Shown here: positions 17,994 through 25,724 of the stretch, one piece after another | Numbering within the stretch: the first letter of the stretch is position 1 | How the letters are laid out: each line of letters starts with the position of its first letter | Assembly: GCA_963740605.1 (NCBI GenBank) | Contig: CAVUFC010000018.1 | Coordinates: forward strand, 124,001-188,000 | DNA: 64,000 nucleotides | DNA from: DASSUW01 sp963740605 | GTDB taxonomy: Bacteria; Actinomycetota; Thermoleophilia; Solirubrobacterales; Solirubrobacteraceae | Reading direction: 5' to 3' | Translations under genes and position numbers: made by a program | The notes under the pieces: model-generated | Told to the model about the DNA's origin: nothing | Databases searched by the model: none | Seen by the model: only the letters and a program-made list of their open reading frames with translations

Positions 17994-19445
17994 TCAGGGC
18001 ACCCGGCGGTGCGGGTGGACGGGGGCCGGATTGTTGAGCAGGCTCTTCTCGAACCGGGTGTTCGCCCGGGCGACCGCCGTATGCGTGAGCGCACGGCTGA
18101 GCTGCGGAGCGATCACGGGCGCAAGGCCGGCGTTGAACATCACCAGCCAGGCTGTCACGACGACCACGGTGCCGCGGAGCAGGCGGCTCCGGGAGAGCGC
18201 GGCGAACGGCAGCGCCCACAGGACGTACCAGGGCATCAGCCAGCTCACGCAGACCACGGCGAGCACCCCGGCCCACCCGGCCGGCCCGCTCCAGCCGCGC
18301 GTGCGCCAGGCGACCGCCGCGCAGGCCGCCACACCCGCGAACAGCACCGCGCCGGCGACCGCGCGGACGGTGGCGTCGGCCCCGCCGCGCCCTAGCGCGT
18401 AGCCGGCGAGGTTCGGGAAGCTGTGGACGCTGACCAGGCGGTTCTGATCGTGCAGGTCGGGCAGGTGCGGCCCGAACGCGAGCCAGGACGCGACCACCAG
18501 GACGAGCGCTGCCGACACGCCGCCGGCTACGGCGCGCCACCGCCGCGGGCCTGCGAGCGCCACCACCGGCGCCAGCACCGCCGCCGACGCCTTGATCGCC
18601 ACAGCCACCGCCAGCAGCGCGCCGCCGGCGACCTCGCGCCGGGTCAGGAGCAGCAGGCCGCCGGCCATGACGGCGGCCATCATCAGCACGTCGTTGTGCT
18701 TCCCGCCGAGCGCGTAGACGAGTAGGACCGGATTGAGGCCGACGAACGCGACCGCGGCCGCCGGCGGCCGGCCCAGCCGCCGGGCACATGCCCACACCAC
18801 GGCCAGCATGCCGAGTGACGCCAGCGTCGCCACCACCTTGTACGTCCAGTACGCGGCGGGCAGCGACAGCTTGGCGATCGGCAACAGCAGCAGCGTGAAC
18901 AACGGGCCGTACGGACTCAGGAGCCGATGCCAGTTGCTGTAGGCGTATCCGACATCGTCCGGCGCCACCAGCGGCAGGTTCACGTACGGGTTGAGGTGGT
19001 GCACGGCATCGAGTCGCGCATAGCCGATGTAGTTGAAGATGTCGGTGAGCGCGAACGGCGGGCAGAGCAGGAAGACCGCGTGCAGCACGATGACCGCCGG
19101 TATGACGACAGCCGCGCGGACGGCGGGGCCGGCGAGGACCACCACGACCCAGACGGCGACCATCGCGACCAGGACCGCCTCCAGGTCGCGCTTGAGCAGC
19201 GCCGGGTCGGACGTCAGCGACGGCAGCAGTCCGTGCAGCGGACCGGCGAACCAGGCGGTGAACGCGCCCTTGTGGGGCGAGGACAGAAACGACCGGCGCT
19301 CGGCCGTCGCGAGCACGACCACGACGCTCAGGGCCACCTGCGCCGCGACCGCGAGGTTCCCCAACGTGCGCCGGGCGCCGGCCGCAACCGTGCCGATCGC
19401 CGGCACCGCGAACGGGGACAGCGGTGACGAGGTGCGCAGCTCCAC
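17994..19445 (-). CDS. GT-C fold membrane glycosyltransferase (mannosyltransferase-like)
   Basis: 483 residues from GTG 19445 with about 12 TM helices. The first long extracytoplasmic loop holds an acidic motif, TDIFNYIGYARL, as in polyprenol-phosphate-mannose-dependent alpha-mannosyltransferases (MptA/MptB-like). LNPYVNLPL and SPYGPLFTLLLLP are further signs of this group, as is GGKHNDVLMMAAV. It should add sugars from a lipid-linked donor to a cell-envelope glycan on the outer face of the membrane. It is the only envelope gene here and stands beside a secreted GH97. Confidence 0.75.
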   Translation of the reverse strand: MELRTSSPLSPFAVPAIGTVAAGARRTLGNLAVAAQVALSVVVVLATAERRSFLSSPHKGAFTAWFAGPLHGLLPSLTSDPALLKRDLEAVLVAMVAVWVVVVLAGPAVRAAVVIPAVIVLHAVFLLCPPFALTDIFNYIGYARLDAVHHLNPYVNLPLVAPDDVGYAYSNWHRLLSPYGPLFTLLLLPIAKLSLPAAYWTYKVVATLASLGMLAVVWACARRLGRPPAAAVAFVGLNPVLLVYALGGKHNDVLMMAAVMAGGLLLLTRREVAGGALLAVAVAIKASAAVLAPVVALAGPRRWRAVAGGVSAALVLVVASWLAFGPHLPDLHDQNRLVSVHSFPNLAGYALGRGGADATVRAVAGAVLFAGVAACAAVAWRTRGWSGPAGWAGVLAVVCVSWLMPWYVLWALPFAALSRSRLLRGTVVVVTAWLVMFNAGLAPVIAPQLSRALTHTAVARANTRFEKSLLNNPAPVHPHRRVP

Positions 19446-19494
19446 GACCTAATGGTGATGTGCTCGTCGCGGAACCCACGTCGGCTCACGAGCA

Positions 19495-19520
19495 GCGAAT
19501 GGGGAGTAGTCCCCATTCGC
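19495..19520. promoter_or_regulatory. Perfect 26-base inverted repeat in a divergent intergenic region
   Basis: The arms GCGAATGGGGA (19495-19505) and TCCCCATTCGC (19510-19520) match over all 11 bases around a GTAG spacer. The site lies between the glycosyltransferase start (19445, - strand) and the zinc-ribbon start (19584, + strand). It could be a dimeric-regulator operator for one or both, or a hairpin in a leader RNA. The neighbouring NarL-type regulator is a candidate binder, on position only. Confidence 0.6.
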
Positions 19521-19583
19521 CGGTCCGGGGACGGCGGCTAGCTTCCGGCTTGTCTGGACCAACGCCGATTGTGAGGTGGCGTC

Positions 19584-19745
19584 ATGGGGTTGCTGCAACG
19601 GTTTCTACGCAAGGAGCCGCCGAGCGAGACGACCTGCTCGCGCTGCGGCACACCCGCGCCCGAGGGGACCCTCGAATGCTCGGCGTGCGGGTGGGACCTG
19701 CGCGAGATGTACCACGACCCGCTGGCGAGTCCGGCCGAACGCTGA
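19584..19745 (+). CDS. Small zinc-ribbon protein
   Basis: 53 residues from ATG 19584. A basic N-terminus (MGLLQRFLRKEPPS) is followed by two CxxC knuckles, TCSRCG and ECSACG, 15 residues apart. A conserved-looking tail follows (WDLREMYHDPLASP). This is the pattern of short rubredoxin-like zinc ribbons. The protein is too short for routine ORF calling but codes convincingly: both knuckles are intact and the stop lies directly before a convergent gene. Its function is unknown; zinc binding is inferred from the four cysteines. Confidence 0.72.
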   Translation: MGLLQRFLRKEPPSETTCSRCGTPAPEGTLECSACGWDLREMYHDPLASPAER

Positions 19746-19756
19746 CCCGCGGGTCA
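19743..19756. terminator. Palindrome made of two convergent stop codons
   Basis: TGACCCGCGGGTCA is a perfect 14-base palindrome. Its first three bases are the TGA of the zinc-ribbon gene. Its last three, read on the other strand, are the TGA of the response regulator. As RNA it can form a short GC stem in either direction and may act as a compact bidirectional terminator. The stem is short, so this is tentative. Confidence 0.4.
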
Positions 19757-20404
19757 GGGCTCGACGAGCCCGTGCCTGATCGCCCAGTGGGTGAGCTCGA
19801 CCCTGTCGCGCATCCCGAGCTTCGCGAGGATGTTCTCGCGGTGGCGCTCGACCGTCTTCGGGCTGATCGTCAGCAGCTCGGCGATGCGCGAGGTGGGCTC
19901 CGCCTCGGCGACGAGCTTGACGACCTCCTGCTCGCGGGGCGTGAGGCGGCTCTCGGGCGCTGAAGCCGGGTCGGCGAGGTACGCGCGCAGAAGCGTGCGG
20001 ACGGTCGGCGGCGAGAGGAACGGCTCGCCGCGCATGGTGGCGCGGCAGGCCTCGACGAGCTCCCGGTCCGCAACCGTCTTGAGCACGTAGCCGGACGCGC
20101 CCGCCTTGAGTGCCTCGAAGCAGTAGTCCTCGAGGTCGTGCATCGAGAGCATGAGGATGCGCAGCTCCGGACGGCGCCGGACCAGGTCGCGTGCGGCCTG
20201 CAGGCCGGTCCGCAGCGGCATGGCGACGTCGAGCACCGCCAGGTCGATGTCCGCGTGCAGCGCACGCTCAGTGGCCTCGATGCCGTTGGCCGCTTCGGCG
20301 ACGACCTCGAGGTCAGGGGCGGCGTCCAGCACCATCCGTAGGCCGTTGCGGACGACGGTGTGGTCGTCGGCCAAGAGGATGCGAGTGACGAGCGGGACCG
20401 TCAC
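19754..20404 (-). CDS. NarL/FixJ-family response regulator
   Basis: 216 residues. The receiver domain (about 8-125) shows the acid pair DD in ILLADDHTVVRNGL, the phospho-acceptor Asp in LAVLDVAMPLRTG, and Lys in GYVLKTVADRELV. A LuxR helix-turn-helix (about 150-212) has LTPREQEVVKLVAEAEPTSR and SPKTVERHRENILAKLGMRDR. It starts inside the kinase stop (4-base overlap), so kinase and regulator are made as a pair. Its targets are unknown; the inverted repeat at 19495-19520 lies 234 bases beyond its stop. Confidence 0.92.
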   Translation of the reverse strand: MTVPLVTRILLADDHTVVRNGLRMVLDAAPDLEVVAEAANGIEATERALHADIDLAVLDVAMPLRTGLQAARDLVRRRPELRILMLSMHDLEDYCFEALKAGASGYVLKTVADRELVEACRATMRGEPFLSPPTVRTLLRAYLADPASAPESRLTPREQEVVKLVAEAEPTSRIAELLTISPKTVERHRENILAKLGMRDRVELTHWAIRHGLVEP

Positions 20405-21351
20405 GCCACGGGTACCTCGAGCCTGATCTCGGTCCCGTACGGCCGCAGGCGCTCGACCACCAGCCGACCACCGACCAGCATCGCCCGCTCACGCATCCCG
20501 CCGAGACCGCCGGCGTTGTGCGCCGCCGCGTCGTCGATTCCGCGACCGTCGTCGCGCACGCGCAGCACGACCCGCCCGTTCTCGGCTTCGAGCGCAAGCA
20601 GCACGCCGGTCGCCTCCGCGTGGCGGGCGACGTTGGTGAGGCCCTCCTGCGCGACGCGGTAGATCGCGAGGTCGCGCTCCGCCGGCAGCCCCGGAAGGTC
20701 GACCGCCAGCTCGTGGCGGACGGTCAGGCCACTGCGCTCCGCGAACCCGGCCGCCAGGGTGATGAGCGCACTACGCAGGCCGAACTCGTCGAGTACCTGC
20801 GGGCGCAGCCCGCGAGCGATGTCGCGCACTTCCTCGGCGCTCGCGCGCGCAGCCTCCTGCACCTGCGTGACCGTGCGCCGGATCTCCGGCGGCGCCATGC
20901 GGGCGAGCGCGTCGAGCTGGAGGACGACGCCCGTCAGCGTCTGCCCGAGCTCGTCGTGCAGCTCACGCGCCAGGCGCCGCCGCTCGCGCTCCTGCGCTGC
21001 CAGGGCTCGCTGGGCGCTCTGACGCCGCTCCAGCTCGACGCGGTCGAGCATGTCGTTGAACGCGTCGAGTAGCTCACCGACCTCTGCCGAGGCGCGGTCG
21101 ACGTCGATCCGCTGCCCGGGCGCCATCGGATCGACGCGGTGCATGAGGTGGACGAGCCGCTCGAGCGGCCCGAAGGCGCGTCGCAACGCGACGAAGTTGA
21201 CCGCCATCACGACGAGCAGCCCCGCGAACAGCACCGCCACCTCGGGTCGCGCCGGCGAGGCGCTGATCGTGGCCGGGGAGAAGACGAGGATCAGCGCCGC
21301 CGTCAGCAGCACGGCGCCATTGATCGTCAGTACGCGCCAGAACAGCGACAC
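20401..21351 (-). CDS. Membrane sensor histidine kinase (HisKA_3, NarX/LiaS type)
   Basis: 316 residues from GTG 21351 (SLFWRVLTING); further upstream the frame loses coding character. Two TM helices (about 6-26 and 35-55) flank a very short extracytoplasmic loop. A HAMP segment follows (about 57-110), then the phosphorylation helix ERERRRLARELHDELGQTL with His in the HELH-like box, and an ATPase domain with VLRVRDDGRGI and GGLGGMRERAM. The tiny outer loop suggests sensing inside the membrane rather than of a ligand. It precedes and overlaps its regulator. Confidence 0.9.
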   Translation of the reverse strand: MSLFWRVLTINGAVLLTAALILVFSPATISASPARPEVAVLFAGLLVVMAVNFVALRRAFGPLERLVHLMHRVDPMAPGQRIDVDRASAEVGELLDAFNDMLDRVELERRQSAQRALAAQERERRRLARELHDELGQTLTGVVLQLDALARMAPPEIRRTVTQVQEAARASAEEVRDIARGLRPQVLDEFGLRSALITLAAGFAERSGLTVRHELAVDLPGLPAERDLAIYRVAQEGLTNVARHAEATGVLLALEAENGRVVLRVRDDGRGIDDAAAHNAGGLGGMRERAMLVGGRLVVERLRPYGTEIRLEVPVA

Positions 21352-21438
21352 GGGATTAGGGTGGCACGCGGCCGCGCCGCCGAGAATGGGCTCGGCTCCC
21401 CATGGCCGAGTCGCCGCCTGCGCGCCAGCCTCGGTCGC

Positions 21439-21714
21439 ATGAGCGTCCTGATCTGGTCGATGGTCGGCATCGCCATGTGGCATTTCGCCGTTCTCGTGCC
21501 CGACCGCTTCGTGGGCGGGATCATCGGCGCCTTCCTGGCGGCGCTGGGCGGTGCGCTCCTCACCGGCTTCCTCCTGCCGACGCCGGGGATCCCCACCACG
21601 AACCCGCCGGGGCTGGCGGAAGCCCTGTACGCAATCCCCGGCTCGATCCTGGGCCTCGTCGCGTCGTACGTGTACGGCGACCGGAGGCAAGCGTCAGACG
21701 CGTCGCAGGTGTAG
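21439..21714 (+). CDS. GlsB/YeaQ/YmgE-like small membrane protein
   Basis: 91 residues from ATG 21439. Three hydrophobic spans with GGIIGAFLAALGGALLTGFLLP and GLAEALYAIPGSILGLVASYVYG are typical of the transglycosylase-associated/GlsB family. These small inner-membrane proteins are linked to general stress. It is encoded divergently from the kinase, 87 bases away. Confidence 0.75.
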   Translation: MSVLIWSMVGIAMWHFAVLVPDRFVGGIIGAFLAALGGALLTGFLLPTPGIPTTNPPGLAEALYAIPGSILGLVASYVYGDRRQASDASQV

Positions 21715-21749
21715 CCCACGGACCCGCCGCAGCGGTAGCGTGAGCTCAC

Positions 21750-22610
21750 ATGGACGAGGGATCCGGGTCGAACCGCAGAGCGTTCTTTGGTCGTGCGTGG
21801 CGCGACGCGCTGGCGGCTGCGCCCAAGGTCGCGCCGAAGCCATTCGCGCTCGCGGCCGCGCTGCGCGAGCCGCCGGAGGCCGAGACGGTCGCGACGCCTC
21901 CGCTGCCGGCGATCGCGAGCGGGGCGATGACGCTCGACCACCTGGTCGCGCAAGCGGCGTCCGTGGGGCTCGAAGACGCGGTCCGCGCGCTCGCCCGGCA
22001 CAGCGTTCGTCTGACGCCGGCGGCTGACGGGCGCTCATCGTTCGGTGGTGATCGGTACCTCGCCCAGATCGATCTCGCGAGCGTCGCCGCGCTCGAGGCG
22101 GCGCCCCAGCTTCCGCCGGAGGGGTGGCTGCTGTTCAGCGCCGACGCCGTGGCGGTGGTGTCCGGCCGGGCTCCGGACAGCGGATCGGAGCCGCTCGCCG
22201 CCTCGATTGAGCTGAGCCTTCCGCGGGTGTGGTCCGCCCCCGTCGAGGCGCTTGGTCTCTCCACCGACGAGCGCACCGCCTGGCAGAAGCTGCGGGTGTG
22301 GCTGGCCGAGAGCCAGGGCGTCGAGTTGCACGACAGCACGCCCGGCTTCCTCGCGCTTCACCGCTTGCTGGGCTATCCAGACGAGACCGGCGGCGACATG
22401 CCGCTGAGGTGCGAGCTGCTGGAGGCCGGCGTCGAGCTCGACGAGCGGTACCCGCGGATGCACCCGCTGGCGAGCGAGCTCGAGCCGCAGGCCCTGCGGT
22501 GGCGACTGCTCCTCCAGCTGTCGACAGGCGAGACCGAGCGCGTCTACTTCTGGATCAGCTCTGACGACCTTGATGCGGGTGACTTCACCCGCGTGCGCGT
22601 CATCGGTTGA
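21750..22610 (+). CDS. DUF1963 (YwqG-like) protein
   Basis: 286 residues from ATG 21750. The N-terminus has RRAFFGRAWRDAL and an Ala-rich stretch but is not a clear export signal. The YwqG-like core spans about 85-285: FGGDRYLAQIDLASV, LPPEGWLLFSADAV, then HRLLGYPDETGGDMPLRCE, the most characteristic segment, and WRLLLQLSTGE at the end. The family's function is unknown. Its last 11 bases overlap the convergent TetR gene. Confidence 0.78.
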   Translation: MDEGSGSNRRAFFGRAWRDALAAAPKVAPKPFALAAALREPPEAETVATPPLPAIASGAMTLDHLVAQAASVGLEDAVRALARHSVRLTPAADGRSSFGGDRYLAQIDLASVAALEAAPQLPPEGWLLFSADAVAVVSGRAPDSGSEPLAASIELSLPRVWSAPVEALGLSTDERTAWQKLRVWLAESQGVELHDSTPGFLALHRLLGYPDETGGDMPLRCELLEAGVELDERYPRMHPLASELEPQALRWRLLLQLSTGETERVYFWISSDDLDAGDFTRVRVIG

Positions 22611-23220
22611 CGGCGAGGCCGTTGACGAAGATGTCTCCGTACGTCTCGCCGATCTGGCGCGGCGAGAGCTTGCCCTTCGCCTCGACCCACGTGTAGCTCC
22701 ACGCGCACATCCCGATCACGCCGAACGCGACGAGCTGGGGCGTCCCGACCTGCTTGAAGACGCCGCTTTCCATCCCACGTTTGATCACGCCGACGACGAT
22801 GTTGTCGAACTCGTCGCGCTTGCGCTTGATCTCGGCGAACGCGGTGTCGGACAGGAACCGGTGCTCGTGCAGGAACACCGTGGTCTCCGACTTGTAGACG
22901 CTCAGCGGCTCCATCAGCACTTCGGTCACGAGCACGCGCAGCATCTCGTCCGGCGGAAGGTCGCGGCCGATCACCGCGCGCGCCCGCGCGAGCTGGTCGT
23001 CGATGAACTCGTCGTGAAGGTCGCGGAGCAGGGCTTCCTTGCTCTCCCAGTGGTGGTAGAAGGCGCCCTTCGTGCGCTTCGCGTCGTCGACGATCTGCTG
23101 CACGGACGTGGCGTCGTAGCCGAGCCGCTCGAACAGCGCGAGCGCGCTCGTCAGCAGCGCCTGGCGCGTGCTGTCCGGGTCGCGCTGCTTGCGCGAAGCG
23201 TTCCGGGTTCTTGCCGCCAT
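22600..23220 (-). CDS. TetR-family transcriptional regulator
   Basis: 206 residues. The N-terminal helix-turn-helix (about 16-62) reads TRQALLTSALALFERLGYDA and TSVQQIVDDAKRTKGAFYHH. The all-helical ligand domain contains a TetR_C-like EHRFLSDTAFAEIKRKRDEF. It resembles regulators of lipid or acyl-CoA metabolism, but no such genes are adjacent. A near-perfect operator-like palindrome lies 42 bases upstream of its start, consistent with autoregulation. Confidence 0.88.
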   Translation of the reverse strand: MAARTRNASRKQRDPDSTRQALLTSALALFERLGYDATSVQQIVDDAKRTKGAFYHHWESKEALLRDLHDEFIDDQLARARAVIGRDLPPDEMLRVLVTEVLMEPLSVYKSETTVFLHEHRFLSDTAFAEIKRKRDEFDNIVVGVIKRGMESGVFKQVGTPQLVAFGVIGMCAWSYTWVEAKGKLSPRQIGETYGDIFVNGLAVNR

Positions 23221-23261
23221 CCGCTTCGTCTCCTCGTTGGATCAGCAGCCGGTACGACAGG

Positions 23262-23280
23262 CGGTTAGTGATCCTAACCG
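23262..23280. promoter_or_regulatory. Operator-like palindrome upstream of the TetR gene
   Basis: CGGTTAG (23262-23268) and CTAACCG (23274-23280) form a perfect 7-5-7 inverted repeat around TGATC. The spacing and the TTAG...CTAA core fit TetR-family operators. It lies 42 bases before the TetR start (23220) on its promoter side. Confidence 0.68.
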
Positions 23281-23379
23281 GTCTAAAGGGTGACGATGAC
23301 TGAAGCGGTGCATCCAGCACTTCCGAGACCAACGTCCCGTCCGAGGCGAGGCCTGGGGCTGGCTCCCGCTCGGGCGGCG

Positions 23380-23466
23380 CTAGCTATCGGTTTGCTCATG
23401 CCGGCGGAGGTCGTGCTCTTCGGCGACCAGTCGTTCGATCTGGGCCGCGATGGTCTCGTCGCTCAT
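23380..23466 (-). pseudogene. DUF2630 protein stub (N-terminal fragment)
   Basis: An ATG at 23466 opens a 28-residue frame, MSDETIAAQIERLVAEEHDL followed by RRHEQTDS. It closely resembles the start of DUF2630 proteins, which are normally about 80 residues with a later LDQCWDLLRQR-like helix. Here a TAG ends it at once, and none of the three frames beyond shows the missing half. It is best read as a truncated remnant. It lies in a 208-base gap between the TetR gene and the SDR gene; I see nothing else in that gap beyond the TetR operator. Confidence 0.55.
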
Positions 23467-23488
23467 GACTCGATCGCACGAGACGCGG

Positions 23489-24205
23489 TTACGCGCCCGC
23501 CCCGGCGAACGCCCGCTCGAACGCCTTCGGATCGGTCCACCAGGTCGCGCTCATCGCCTCGGCGTTCGGGTCCGGGAAGATGTCCTCGCGGTCGGCCGCG
23601 AGCCCGTCGATCAGGCCGGCTGCGACAACCGGCGCGGGCGTCTTGGGCACGTCGAGGCCGCGGACCATGTCGGTGTCGATGCCGGCCGGGTAGACGCCGT
23701 GGACGGTGATGTTCCGCGCGGCGAGCACCGGGCGCAGCGCCTGGGTGAGCGAGTGCGCCGCGGCCTTGGATGCGGAGTAGCCCGTCATCGGCGGCGTCGA
23801 CGCGAGCGAGAGCAGGGAGAGCACGTTCACGACCGCGCCGCCGCCGTTGGCCTCGAAGACGGGCACGAACGCGCGGATCGCGTCGAACGTGCCGTCGTAG
23901 TTGACGGCCATCTCTCCCCGCACCGCATCGCGGTCGGCCTCGAGCGGGCCGGCGAACGTGGCGGTGCTGGCGTTGTTGATGAGCACGGTCGCGTCGCTCG
24001 CCGCGCGGGCGGCGGCGGCGATCGACTCGCGGTCGAGCAGGTCGAAGGCGACCGGCACGACGCGGGGGTCGACGCGCACGGCACCCGGGTTGCGGGCGGC
24101 GGCGTAGACCTTCGGCGCGCCGCGGTCGAGGAGGGCGTCGACGAGCTCGCGGCCGAGGCCGCGGCCGGCGCCGGTGACGACGATGATCTGTTGGGCGATG
24201 TCCAT
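23489..24205 (-). CDS. Short-chain dehydrogenase/reductase (SDR)
   Basis: 238 residues from ATG 24205. A classical SDR: VVTGAGRGLGRELVDAL cofactor motif, LINNAST (NNAG-like), a catalytic Ser in VLSLLSLAS, YSASKAAAHSL as the YxxxK pair and HGVYPAGIDTDM after it. The dinucleotide is NAD(P). Its substrate is unknown. It is divergent from the AraC regulator at 24296, which is the usual arrangement for a regulator and its target. Confidence 0.9.
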   Translation of the reverse strand: MDIAQQIIVVTGAGRGLGRELVDALLDRGAPKVYAAARNPGAVRVDPRVVPVAFDLLDRESIAAAARAASDATVLINNASTATFAGPLEADRDAVRGEMAVNYDGTFDAIRAFVPVFEANGGGAVVNVLSLLSLASTPPMTGYSASKAAAHSLTQALRPVLAARNITVHGVYPAGIDTDMVRGLDVPKTPAPVVAAGLIDGLAADREDIFPDPNAEAMSATWWTDPKAFERAFAGAGA

Positions 24206-24225
24206 GCCGTCACGCTACGTCTCCA

Positions 24226-24257
24226 CATATGTACGAACAATGACTGCTGCAGGCAGT
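24226..24257. promoter_or_regulatory. Shared 13-mer and inverted repeat between SDR and AraC genes
   Basis: CATATGTACGAAC at 24226-24238 recurs exactly, on the other strand, at 42793-42805 before the shikimate dehydrogenase gene. A separate 5-5-5 inverted repeat, ACTGC-TGCAG-GCAGT, is at 24243-24257 and could be the AraC site. Both elements sit in the 90-base divergent promoter region. Confidence 0.5.
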
Positions 24258-24295
24258 TTCTTGTCCGAAAGTCTCGATGGCGATACGGTTGTGGG

Positions 24296-25249
24296 ATGGA
24301 TCCGCTCGCCGACGTGCTCGACCTCAGTCGCGTGCGGGGCGCGCTGCTCGGCAACGTGCGCGCCGCAGCCCCGTGGGGACTGGCGCTGCCGCAGAGCGAC
24401 GGGGCGAGCTTCCATGCGGTCACCTCCGGCACCGCCTGGCTCCGGGTCGGCGACCGGGAGCCGATCCAGCTCATGCCCGGCGACCTGGCGCTGCTGCCGA
24501 CCGGCGCACCCCATCGCCTCTCGTCCGAGCCGGACGGCATGTGCCGCCCGTTCGACCGCGCGCTCAAGCAGGAGCTGATGACCCCCGAGGGCGATCTGCC
24601 GCTCGACGGGCCCGGTGCCGCGACCACGTTCGTGTGTGCGGGCTACGACTACGACCACGACATCGCCCAGCCGCTGCTCGCGCTGCTGCCGCCGGTGCTG
24701 CACGTGCCCGCCGATCCCGTCAACGGCGCAGCGACGGCGGCGCTCGTGAGCCTGCTGGCCGGTGAGGTCGGGCTGCGCGACCCAGGGGCCCGCGCCGCGG
24801 TGGATCGCCTGATCGACCTGCTGCTGATCGCGGTCGTCCGCGCGTGGGCGGGCGCGAACGGTGACGGTCGCGCGTCGTGGCTGAGCGCGCTGCGCGATCC
24901 CACCATCGCGCGGGCGCTGGCCGCCATCCATGAGCGCCCGGAGCATCCATGGACGCTCGCGACGCTCGCGGCCGAGGTGAACGTGTCGCGCGCGACGCTG
25001 GCGCGCCGCTTCGGCGAGCTCGTGGGGCAGCCGCCGCTTGCGTACGTGACCCGGTGGCGACTCGACCTCGCGGCACGGCGGCTCAAGGACACCGACGAGC
25101 CGATCGACGCGATCGCCCGCGGTGTCGGCTATTCGAGCGAGTACGCCTTCAACCGCGCCTTCCGCCGCCACCGCGGCGTGCCGCCCGGCCGGTTCCGGCG
25201 CGCCTATGCGAACCGTCCGATCGCCGGCCGCGCGAGCTCGACCGGCTGA
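24296..25249 (+). CDS. AraC-family regulator with N-terminal cupin domain
   Basis: 317 residues from ATG 24296. The cupin_6-type sensor domain (about 1-190) includes FHAVTSGTAWLRVG, IQLMPGDLALLPTGAPHRL and a ligand-pocket-like segment. The double helix-turn-helix (about 205-300) reads WTLATLAAEVNVSRATLARRF and PIDAIARGVGYSSEYAFNRAF, with the family signature RRHRGVPPGRFR. It probably activates the divergent SDR in response to a small aromatic or sugar-like ligand (inference). Its last 46 bases overlap the convergent MOSC pseudogene. Confidence 0.88.
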   Translation: MDPLADVLDLSRVRGALLGNVRAAAPWGLALPQSDGASFHAVTSGTAWLRVGDREPIQLMPGDLALLPTGAPHRLSSEPDGMCRPFDRALKQELMTPEGDLPLDGPGAATTFVCAGYDYDHDIAQPLLALLPPVLHVPADPVNGAATAALVSLLAGEVGLRDPGARAAVDRLIDLLLIAVVRAWAGANGDGRASWLSALRDPTIARALAAIHERPEHPWTLATLAAEVNVSRATLARRFGELVGQPPLAYVTRWRLDLAARRLKDTDEPIDAIARGVGYSSEYAFNRAFRRHRGVPPGRFRRAYANRPIAGRASSTG

Positions 25250-25724
25250 TCGAGCAGCACGACCTCGTCGCCGACCGACACGTCGCCCGTGCGCGCCGCC
25301 CACGCGTTGAGCGCCATCGTGCCGTCGAACTGCGCGCGGATGCGCCGGAGGACGTCGACGTCCTGCGTCAGCGGGTCGGGATCCCAGGTGGTGATGATGC
25401 AGCGCCCGCGGAGGTCGGCGAGGGCGATGACCGCATCGCCGGCGGCGAGCAGGCGCCCCTCCCAGCCGCGCTCGGCCAGGCCCTCGACGCCGGCGATCAC
25501 GAGGTTGGGCCGCAGCCGTCGACGAGCACGTCGCCGTCGCGGTCGAGCCTCGCACGATGCTTGAGCAGCCGCGGCCTGGTGCGTGCGGACAAGATCTCCC
25601 CGCGGCCGTCGACGACGTACAGGACGCGGTCGCCGGGAATCCCCTCGAGTCCGAGCCGGGCGCGCAGGAGGCGCTCCCCGGCCATCGACTTGACCGGGTA
25701 GCGCCAGATCTCCGCGATCCGCAT
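25204..25724 (-). pseudogene. MOSC-domain protein with internal deletion and frameshift
   Basis: From ATG 25724 the frame encodes a normal MOSC_N start (MRIAEIWRYPVKSMAGERLL to GDVLVDG) and then stops at 25497. The C-terminal MOSC core (RLRPNLVIAGVEGLAERGW, DLRGRCIITTWDPDPLTQDV, GDVSVGDEVVLL) is present in another frame. Compared with the usual layout, about 60-70 residues between VDG and RLRPN are missing. The join has CGACGG at the breakpoint, a plausible short-repeat deletion. MOSC proteins carry sulfur or reduce N-hydroxylated compounds with a molybdenum cofactor; this copy cannot. Confidence 0.82.

Noticed and set aside
19576..19779. A 67-codon frame (MASWGCCNGFY) over the zinc-ribbon gene
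   Set aside because: It is a shifted reading; the frame from ATG 19584 has two CxxC knuckles and stops exactly at the convergent gene.
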